Of a DNA stretch of 5,355 bases, positions 1 through 4,930 are shown one piece after another (within the stretch, counting starts at the first letter, position 1; each line of letters begins with the position of its first letter). The notes under the pieces were generated by a model. The model had not been told where the DNA came from. It did not search any database and saw only the letters and a list, made by a program, of their open reading frames with translations. The DNA lies in assembly GCA_031266895.1 (NCBI GenBank), contig JAISAD010000135.1, forward strand, positions 1 through 5,355. Reading direction: 5' to 3'. A program made the translations under genes and the position numbers. Source of the DNA: Bacteroidales bacterium (GTDB taxonomy: Bacteria > Bacteroidota > Bacteroidia > Bacteroidales > WCHB1-69).

Positions 1-72
1 CTTTGTTTGTGCCCCAAAAAGGGACGGCACTGTAAAATAAATATACTGAAAAATAACAAGAAGTCGGTGTTA

Positions 73-459
73 ATGATGAAAGTGTTTTCAACCTATTACG
101 ATAAAGTACCCGAACTGGATAAAAGCGCATATACCTTTGTGCGTGTTTCCCGCGCCGAGCCGCCGGAATGGTTTTCGGAAGCCATAGGGAGGTATGTGGA
201 TTTATCCGATACATTTGGGCCAACTAAAGCAATGCTTGAAGAATGTCATCCCACAAAAGATTGGGGAACGTTCGAGCCACGATACAAGAATGAAATATTG
301 GGCGCATTAGACAAAGTGGCGACACTTGGGCTACTGAATAAAATCTATTCGGAACACAGCAATCGTCCCCTGCTTTTAGTTTGTTACGAAGCGCCTCCCG
401 AAAACTGTCACCGTCATTTAATTGGCGATTTTTTGAATATTGATGTTCAAGAAATATAA
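73..459 (+). CDS. DUF488 family protein
   Basis: A 128-residue protein that matches the DUF488 pattern. It opens with MKVFSTYY, a short beta strand typical of the family, has a central segment with an aromatic and basic patch (YVDLSDTFGP, then FEPRY around 67-71), and ends with the signature LLLVCYEAPPENCHRHLIGD at about residues 100-119. C104-Y-E and C112-H-R-H are the residues that define the family. The biochemical function of DUF488 is not established. The frame stays open upstream to the window edge, but the leading segment (KINILKNNKKSVL) looks like translated spacer, so I start at the ATG at 73; the adjacent ATG at 76 is equally possible, and no strong ribosome binding site separates them. 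A 90-base gap follows before the Tat module, so this gene is probably not part of that functional unit. Confidence 0.8.
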   Translation: MMKVFSTYYDKVPELDKSAYTFVRVSRAEPPEWFSEAIGRYVDLSDTFGPTKAMLEECHPTKDWGTFEPRYKNEILGALDKVATLGLLNKIYSEHSNRPLLLVCYEAPPENCHRHLIGDFLNIDVQEI

Positions 460-549
460 CATAGCAAAACGCTTATGATAACCGGCACAAGTAAAAAACA
501 ATGCTATGGGCTTTTAATTAGGCTATGTTGCCAGTCATGGGGGTAAGTA

Positions 550-1401
550 ATGAGCAGTAAGAAAGAAACAGAGAACGAAAGTAACTTGATAAGCCGACGT
601 CAAATGCTTGGCTATTGCCTGGCCGGTATGGCGGGATTTGCCTTATGGCGATTAAGAAGATATTCAAACTTAATACCCATTACAAAAAATAAGAGTGAAC
701 CGGACAGGTTAACCGCAAGTGGAACGGATTCAAACAGCTTGACCGAACATATCAAAGAAGAACTTATCCGGCAGGGGGCGGATTTAGTTGGGATAGGCGA
801 TCTAACCGAGCTGCCCAACAATAGCAGGAGCAGTTTGCCATTCGGCATTTGTGTGGCCGTGAAATATCCAAAAGAAGTTATTAGCGGCATAATAGATTTG
901 CCTACACGGGAATACTACGATTGGTATAACACAGTGAACAGCCGTTTGCATTCGCTCGCCACTTTTGCCGTGGTGACACTGGAGAAATTGGGGTATAAGG
1001 CAACTACCCGAACAAGCTTGCCCCATAAAACCATAGCCACCCGTGCGGGAATCGGCTGGATTGGAAAATCCGCTTTGTTAGTCACTGAAAGCTATGGTTC
1101 TATGATCCGCCTTTCCTCTATTCTTACCGATGCGCCGTTGACAGCAGCCGCTCCTATTAATCAGTCCAAATGCGGAGATTGTATGATTTGCGCGAACGCT
1201 TGCCCAGCCGGAGCGCTTTCCGGGAGACTATGGAATACTACGGTTCAGCGCAATGAAATTCTCGACACATCCAAGTGTAGTGCAATGGCAATAAAAAGGT
1301 CTGTACGCGGCTTCGGTATTCCGATTGAACTTTGTGGAAAGTGCATTGCTGTGTGTCAATACACACAGCAATATATAAAGGAACTAAGAAAAACAGGATA
1401 A
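550..1401 (+). CDS. Tat-exported QueG-like double [4Fe-4S] cluster protein
   Basis: A 283-residue protein with three parts. Residues 11-33 form a twin-arginine signal (S15-R16-R17-Q-M-L, then the hydrophobic stretch GYCLAGMAGFALW). No AxA-type cleavage site is obvious and the basic run RLRR follows, so the signal may stay as a membrane anchor. Residues ~66-205 resemble the DUF1730/QueG N-terminal region (GADLVGIGDL; LPTREYYDWY; ATRAGIGWIGKSALLVT at 163-179; LTDAPL). Residues 208-269 carry two ferredoxin-type cluster motifs: C208-x2-C211-x2-C214-x3-C218-P, and C243 with C262-x2-C265-x3-C269. QueG reduces epoxyqueuosine to queuosine with cobalamin in the cytoplasm, but this protein is about 100 residues shorter, lacks the C-terminal HEAT-like region, is apparently exported, and has TSLP where QueG has D-S-A-P. 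It is therefore more likely an uncharacterised extracytoplasmic redox protein. The start has a GGGGGT site six bases upstream. It is the first gene of the tatA-tatC-DUF4405 block. Confidence 0.87.
   Translation: MSSKKETENESNLISRRQMLGYCLAGMAGFALWRLRRYSNLIPITKNKSEPDRLTASGTDSNSLTEHIKEELIRQGADLVGIGDLTELPNNSRSSLPFGICVAVKYPKEVISGIIDLPTREYYDWYNTVNSRLHSLATFAVVTLEKLGYKATTRTSLPHKTIATRAGIGWIGKSALLVTESYGSMIRLSSILTDAPLTAAAPINQSKCGDCMICANACPAGALSGRLWNTTVQRNEILDTSKCSAMAIKRSVRGFGIPIELCGKCIAVCQYTQQYIKELRKTG
1345..1372 (+). repeat. Perfect 12-bp inverted repeat (hairpin) inside the Fe-S gene
   Basis: The arms ATTGCTGTGTGT (1345-1356) and ACACACAGCAAT (1361-1372) are exact reverse complements separated by the four-base loop CAAT. 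The hairpin overlaps codons of the last cysteine motif (I-A-V-C-Q-Y-T-Q-Q-Y), ends 29 bases before the stop codon and lies 79 bases before the tatA start. No T-run follows, so it is not a standard intrinsic terminator. It may stabilise or partition the operon mRNA; that role is inferred. Confidence 0.75.
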
Positions 1402-1438
1402 GATTTTGTCTGTACGCAGGGCGTTCAAAAAAATATAC

Positions 1439-1445
1439 GGAGGAG
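1439..1445 (+). promoter_or_regulatory. Ribosome binding site of tatA
   Basis: GGAGGAG, six bases before the ATG at 1452. It fixes the tatA start against upstream in-frame ATG codons (for example 1332), which would add a long non-TatA extension overlapping the preceding gene. Confidence 0.85.
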
Positions 1446-1451
1446 TGTAAT

Positions 1452-1643
1452 ATGTTTGGTATTGGCGGGCAAGAACTACTATTGATATTGTGTATAGTGT
1501 TGATATTGTTTGGAGCCGAAAAGGTGCCAAAATTGGCAAGGGGTTTGGGAGAGGCGATTCGTGAGTTTAGAAAGGCCGCAAAGGATATTGGGTCGGACGA
1601 TTTCAAAGCCGCCGGTGATAATCCAGATGAGTCGAAAGAATAA
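1452..1643 (+). CDS. tatA: Sec-independent protein translocase subunit TatA
   Basis: A 63-residue TatA/TatE-type protein, a normal length for the compact form. It has a very short N-terminus (MFGIGGQE), one membrane helix at about residues 8-20 (LLLILCIVLILF), the conserved hinge F20-G21 followed by A-E-K-V-P-K-L-A-R, an amphipathic helix at about 24-45 (LARGLGEAIREFRKAAKD), and an acidic tail (DNPDESKE). TatA oligomerises to form the passage for folded proteins once TatC has recognised the twin-arginine signal. There is no separate tatB in the window; in many Gram-positive bacteria one TatA-type subunit plus TatC is enough. It follows the twin-arginine protein gene by 50 bases and overlaps tatC by 17, which suggests co-transcription and translational coupling. 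Confidence 0.93.
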   Translation: MFGIGGQELLLILCIVLILFGAEKVPKLARGLGEAIREFRKAAKDIGSDDFKAAGDNPDESKE

Positions 1644-2388
1644 AAAAATGACCCTGACGGCGCATTTTGAAGAACTGCGGTGGGCGCTAATACGCTGTTT
1701 TTGTGCTGTAATTATTTGCGCGATTCCTTGCGGCATATTTTGGCGGAATTTATTTGAATTTATCGCGGTCTGGCCTCTCCGCCTTAGCAATCCAGCTCCG
1801 CAGCTAATTTTCACAGCGCCGACAGATGCAATGTTTTTTATTTTTGAAATCGCCTTGACATGCGGTACGTTGATAGCTTCTCCGTTCTTATTTCAGCAAA
1901 TTTGGCGTTTTATTGCACTCGGCTTATATAAAAAAGAAATTGCAGCGATTATACCTGTAGTGGCTGCATCATTTTTTTGCTTTCTGTCCGGTATTGTTTT
2001 CTGCTATTTTTTTCTCCCCATATTTTTAAGATTTTTGATAGGGTTTGCAAAAGGATTAATCGACCCTCTTTTCAGTGTAAACGAATACTTTAGCTTTCTT
2101 ATCAAGATGTGTTTAGTTTTTGGCCTTGCTTTTGAATTGCCTGTCACCGCGTTCGTATTGTCCAAGATAGGGATAATTGATCATCGTTTTTTGAAACGCT
2201 ATTTTCGACACGCGATAGTGATTATATTCATCGTCGGAGCGATTTTTACACCAACTATAGATGCTCTATCGCTTATGGTTTTTTGTTTACCGTTAATCGT
2301 ACTATATAGAGTTAGTATCTTCACTGCATTTCTGGCACAAAGAAATGGCCGAAAAATTGAAGGCACTAAAAGTCTGGGGAGTGTGTAA
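1627..2388 (+). CDS. tatC: Sec-independent protein translocase subunit TatC
   Basis: A 253-residue polytopic protein of typical TatC length with six predicted membrane spans. Family landmarks: H13-FEELR near the N-terminus; FTAPTDAMFF at 62-71; SPFLFQQIWRFIALGLYKKE at 85-104, with Glu104 in the position of the conserved cytoplasmic-loop glutamate; FGLAFELPV at 165-173, with Glu170 in the fourth span; and FTPT at 207-210. TatC is the membrane receptor that binds the RR motif of Tat signals. Three usually conserved places differ here: Leu98 replaces the proline of the A-P-G/A-L segment, TPTID replaces TPPDP, and LYR (Arg228) replaces LYE. The reading frame extends further upstream, but that part overlaps tatA and is unlike TatC. 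I choose the ATG at 1627, overlapping the tatA end by 17 bases; the ATG at 1648 (246 residues) is an alternative. Neither has a strong ribosome binding site, consistent with coupling to tatA. Confidence 0.92.
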   Translation: MSRKNKKMTLTAHFEELRWALIRCFCAVIICAIPCGIFWRNLFEFIAVWPLRLSNPAPQLIFTAPTDAMFFIFEIALTCGTLIASPFLFQQIWRFIALGLYKKEIAAIIPVVAASFFCFLSGIVFCYFFLPIFLRFLIGFAKGLIDPLFSVNEYFSFLIKMCLVFGLAFELPVTAFVLSKIGIIDHRFLKRYFRHAIVIIFIVGAIFTPTIDALSLMVFCLPLIVLYRVSIFTAFLAQRNGRKIEGTKSLGSV

Positions 2389-2393
2389 AACAG

Positions 2394-3083
2394 ATGAAAG
2401 CAAAAATGGCAATAAAAGCAGTTATTGATTTTGCAATGACCGTTTTGTTTTTGATACTGATGGCATATCACATTACCGGAAACCGTTTGCACGAATGGCT
2501 GGGGGTTATCCTGTATCTGCTGTTTATCCTGCATCACCTCCTTAATTTGAAGTGGTACAAGGCGATCCTAAAGGGAAAATACACTACGATACGCATTATG
2601 CACACCATGCTCAATTTTCTGCTTTTTGCCGCCATGATGGGCATGATAATCAGTGGAATTGTTATTTCACGCGATGTTTTCGGTTTTTTGAATTTTAGCA
2701 ACGGGCGGTTTGGACGTAGATTACACATGGTATCAGCGGCATGGGGGTTTGTACTTATGTCGGCTCACTTGGGGTTTCATTGGGGTATGGTGATAGGCAT
2801 GGCGAAAAAACTGGCCCCAAAAAACCGAACAGGCGTATCAATACATCTTTGCCGAATAGTGGTCATCGCACTATCTACCTTTGGGGTAGGCGTGTTTATA
2901 TTTAGACAGATATGGCTTAAAATGATCCTTTTAACTGAATATGTGTTCTTAGATTATGAGGAACCGGCAATTTTGTTTTTTGCGGACTACATTTCAGTTA
3001 TGTTCCTATTCGCATGTGTTTCTTATTACGGCATGAAATTACTAAAAAACAGAGAAGCGCATACTTTCCTTGTTTTAAGGTAG
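2394..3083 (+). CDS. DUF4405-type membrane protein, putative haem b cytochrome
   Basis: A 229-residue integral membrane protein with about five or six hydrophobic spans. The first two-thirds fit the DUF4405 family, putative cytochrome b-like proteins in which histidines in adjacent helices would hold haem. Visible candidate ligands are H26 and H33 (YHITGNRLHEW), H47-H48 (FILHHLLNLKWY), H70 (IMH), H111 (RRLHMVSAAWG), and H125 and H129 (SAHLGFHWG). Residues 150-229 add two more spans and a basic C-terminus. DUF4405 proteins often occur with exported redox proteins, so the plausible role here is to pass electrons across the membrane to the Tat-exported iron-sulfur protein; this is inferred from position and histidine pattern only. 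It starts five bases after the tatC stop, with GGGGAG at 2376-2381. A 41-base gap without a convincing terminator follows. Confidence 0.78.
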   Translation: MKAKMAIKAVIDFAMTVLFLILMAYHITGNRLHEWLGVILYLLFILHHLLNLKWYKAILKGKYTTIRIMHTMLNFLLFAAMMGMIISGIVISRDVFGFLNFSNGRFGRRLHMVSAAWGFVLMSAHLGFHWGMVIGMAKKLAPKNRTGVSIHLCRIVVIALSTFGVGVFIFRQIWLKMILLTEYVFLDYEEPAILFFADYISVMFLFACVSYYGMKLLKNREAHTFLVLR

Positions 3084-3111
3084 TAACACTTGAAAAATTT
3101 TTACCGGGCAT

Positions 3112-3118
3112 AAAGGAG
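3112..3118 (+). promoter_or_regulatory. Ribosome binding site of the DUF1848 gene
   Basis: AAAGGAG, six bases before the ATG at 3125. It selects this start over the in-frame ATG at 3014, which lies inside the DUF4405 gene and would add residues unlike the family. Confidence 0.85.
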
Positions 3119-3124
3119 CGCAAC

Positions 3125-4915
3125 ATGATTATCAATATCAGCGGCAGGACGGATATAATCAATCATTATTCGGATTGGCTTTTTAAGCGTTTTCAAGAGG
3201 GGTATGTCCTTTCGCGTAACTCATTGTTTCCTAATTCAGTTAGACGTTATGAATTGTCGCCGGATAAAATTGATTGCATAATTTTCGGTTCAAAAAATTA
3301 TGCTCCCGTTCTTGGTTGTATTCACGAAGTTACAGAGAAATTTAACACCTATTTTTACTATACCATTACTGCCTATGACAAAGACATTGAGCCGGGCATA
3401 CCTGATATAGACACAAGCATAAACACCTTTTTATCACTCTCAGGTATTGTGGGTACACAGCGTATGGCATGGCGTTATGACCCCATACTGTTGACAGAGC
3501 GTTACACAATATCACACCACATTGAAACTTTTGAATATATCGCCAACCGCCTATCGGGGCACTTTGACCGCTGTATCTTTAGCTTTGTTGAGATGTATAA
3601 AAAACATGAAACGAACTTACCGGAATTGATACCCGTTACCGGTAAAGATATGAACACGATAGCACAAGGCATTGGCAGGATAGCGAAAAAATATGGCTTT
3701 GCCTTGCAGACTTGCGGACCGGAAGAAAATTACGCACGATACGGCATTGCAACGTCCGGCTGTGTTACCCTGGATATTTTGGGAAAAGCAAATAACCTGC
3801 AATTCCGCAATATAAAACACAAAGGTTTTCGCAAAGGGTGTCATTGTATCGAAAGCCGGGATATTGGCGCACTCAATAGTTGCTTAAACGGGTGTAAATA
3901 CTGCTATGCCAATAAAAACGCGCAGCTTCCCCGTGAAAATTATGCTTTGCATGACCCATGTTCCCCGCTGCTAATAGGCCACTTGAAACCGACAGATAAA
4001 TTGGAAGCTGGTTTACAAAAGACTTTTTTGAAACCAACAAATCAAATAGGTAGTGAGAAAAAAGGAGTTAATATGATTTCACAAAAACAAAAAGAAAAAG
4101 CGCGTGTGTTTTCAGATATGCACAAGAAAAACGAAATTTTTGTTCTTCCTAATGCTTGGAACGTTGGCAGCGCGTATGTGTTTGAAAAACAAGGCTTTGA
4201 AGCCGTGGCGACTTCAAGCGCGGGAATAGCCTATGACCTGGGTTATCCTGATGGGGAGGATATATCTTTTGACGACCTTTTATGGATTGTGGAAAAGATT
4301 GCAAGCCGTGTTGAAATCCCGCTTTCAGTAGATTTTGAACGTGGCTATAGCGATATAGGCGGGGAAGTTAAGGAAAACGCCCGCAAATTACTTTTTGCCG
4401 GAGCCGTAGGGCTTAATATCGAAGACGGGCTGCCTAATGGGAAGTTAAGCCCGCTGGATAAGCAGATTGAAAAAATTAAAGCTCTTTCAGAACTTAAACG
4501 TGAATTGGACATTGATTTCGTTATCAATGCCCGCACTTGCGCCTATTGGCTTAATGTAGCGAATGACGAGGAAAAGTTGAAAATAGCCTACGAGCGCGGC
4601 AATGCTTTTGCGGAATCGGGGGCGGATTGCGTATTCATTCCCGGAGCTATAGACAAAGCAACCGTTTCAAAACTTGTCAAAGGGATACATGCACCAATCA
4701 ATATTATCTTGAATGGCGTATTCACCGATTTTGAAGGACTTGAAAACCTCGGGGTGCGCAGATTAAGCGTAGGTTCCGGCCCTGTAAGATATGTATACCG
4801 CGAAATAATAGAATTGGCAAATAACCTGTATAACGGTAATGTCGCTAAATTGTTGAACAACGGCTTTACCTATGCAAAGGCGAATGATTACTTTGACAAA
4901 ATGTCTAAAAAATAA
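3125..4915 (+). CDS. DUF1848 protein, frame open into the downstream PEP mutase-family gene
   Basis: Residues 1-316 (to 4072) form a nearly full-length DUF1848 protein: MIINISGRTDI at the start, VLSRNSLFPNSV at 28-39, GTQRMAWRYDPI at 110-121, RCIFSFVEMY at 149-158, and a cysteine-rich end with C239-H-C241, then RDIGALNS, then C253-x3-C257-x2-C260-Y-A-N, followed by LHDPCSPLLIGHLKPTDK. The CxxxCxxC spacing resembles a radical-SAM cluster site, but the activity of DUF1848 is not known. No stop codon follows the DUF1848 part: the frame continues without a break through the downstream ribosome binding site and ATG (4073) to the stop at 4913-4915, giving a 596-residue potential fusion. A tandem TAG-TGA at 4051-4056 lies one base out of frame where the DUF1848 protein would normally end. 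Whether the fusion is made is uncertain; the DUF1848 assignment is firm. Confidence 0.8.
   Translation: MIINISGRTDIINHYSDWLFKRFQEGYVLSRNSLFPNSVRRYELSPDKIDCIIFGSKNYAPVLGCIHEVTEKFNTYFYYTITAYDKDIEPGIPDIDTSINTFLSLSGIVGTQRMAWRYDPILLTERYTISHHIETFEYIANRLSGHFDRCIFSFVEMYKKHETNLPELIPVTGKDMNTIAQGIGRIAKKYGFALQTCGPEENYARYGIATSGCVTLDILGKANNLQFRNIKHKGFRKGCHCIESRDIGALNSCLNGCKYCYANKNAQLPRENYALHDPCSPLLIGHLKPTDKLEAGLQKTFLKPTNQIGSEKKGVNMISQKQKEKARVFSDMHKKNEIFVLPNAWNVGSAYVFEKQGFEAVATSSAGIAYDLGYPDGEDISFDDLLWIVEKIASRVEIPLSVDFERGYSDIGGEVKENARKLLFAGAVGLNIEDGLPNGKLSPLDKQIEKIKALSELKRELDIDFVINARTCAYWLNVANDEEKLKIAYERGNAFAESGADCVFIPGAIDKATVSKLVKGIHAPINIILNGVFTDFEGLENLGVRRLSVGSGPVRYVYREIIELANNLYNGNVAKLLNNGFTYAKANDYFDKMSKK
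4024..4056 (+). other. DUF1848 3' junction: slippery T6 run and out-of-frame tandem stops
   Basis: Six Ts at 4024-4029 followed by G are phased as T-TTT-TTG relative to the reading frame, the X-XXY-YYZ layout of a -1 slippery site. The -1 frame then meets TAG-TGA at 4051-4056, just before the next gene's ribosome binding site. One extra base anywhere between the T-run and 4050 would also put these stops in frame. The site is seen directly; whether it reflects an indel, a sequencing error or programmed slippage cannot be decided here. Confidence 0.5.
4061..4067 (+). promoter_or_regulatory. Internal ribosome binding site of the PEP mutase-family gene
   Basis: AAAGGAG, five bases before the ATG at 4073. 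Its strength and spacing argue that the downstream protein is translated independently even though the upstream frame has no stop. Confidence 0.85.
4073..4915 (+). CDS. Isocitrate lyase/PEP mutase-family protein
   Basis: A 280-residue TIM-barrel protein of the isocitrate lyase/phosphoenolpyruvate mutase superfamily, which forms or breaks C-C or P-C bonds of oxyacids with Mg2+. Family landmarks in order: FVLPNAWNVGSA at 23-34, ATSSAGIAYDLGYPDGE at 46-62, SVDFERGYSD at 85-94 (Asp87 and Glu89 in the metal-site strand), GAVGLNIEDG at 110-119 (Glu117-Asp118), INARTCAYWL at 151-160, GADCVFIPGA at 183-192, and GVRRLSVGSG at 227-236. The KKCGH catalytic loop of true isocitrate lyases is absent, so this is not a glyoxylate-cycle enzyme. 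Family members usually have NAWD and NARTD; here these are NAWN (Asn30) and NARTC (Cys156), so the substrate cannot be assigned. It has its own strong ribosome binding site but is in frame with the upstream DUF1848 gene. A methyltransferase gene follows after 15 bases, probably in the same operon. Confidence 0.88.
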   Translation: MISQKQKEKARVFSDMHKKNEIFVLPNAWNVGSAYVFEKQGFEAVATSSAGIAYDLGYPDGEDISFDDLLWIVEKIASRVEIPLSVDFERGYSDIGGEVKENARKLLFAGAVGLNIEDGLPNGKLSPLDKQIEKIKALSELKRELDIDFVINARTCAYWLNVANDEEKLKIAYERGNAFAESGADCVFIPGAIDKATVSKLVKGIHAPINIILNGVFTDFEGLENLGVRRLSVGSGPVRYVYREIIELANNLYNGNVAKLLNNGFTYAKANDYFDKMSKK

Positions 4916-4920
4916 ATTAT

Positions 4921-4926
4921 GGAGGG
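4921..4926 (+). promoter_or_regulatory. Ribosome binding site of the methyltransferase gene
   Basis: GGAGGG, four bases before the ATG at 4931. It sets the start of the gene that runs off the window. Confidence 0.8.
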
Positions 4927-4930
4927 TACT

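Noticed and set aside
2..40. Possible tail of an upstream gene ending FVCAPKRDGTVK before TAA at 38-40
   Set aside because: Only twelve codons are visible; another frame also ends nearby (TAA at 33-35), so neither can be called with support.
7..72. TTG start extending the DUF488 protein by 22 residues
   Set aside because: The extra residues do not resemble the family's N-terminus, which normally starts directly at the M-K-hydrophobic strand.
1332..1451. N-terminal extension of TatA
   Set aside because: It overlaps the Fe-S gene in another frame, and a strong ribosome binding site at 1439-1445 fixes the start at 1452.
1482..1510. Direct repeat TTGATATTGT in tatA
   Set aside because: It reflects repeated Leu-Ile-Leu codons in the membrane helix and needs no other explanation.
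3014..3124. Upstream extension of the DUF1848 protein
   Set aside because: It overlaps the end of the DUF4405 gene, and a strong ribosome binding site precedes the ATG at 3125.
3084..3124. Terminator or promoter between the DUF4405 and DUF1848 genes (AAAAATTTTT palindrome, TTGAAA)
   Set aside because: The stem would be only AT pairs without a T-tail, and no -10 box lies at suitable spacing from TTGAAA.
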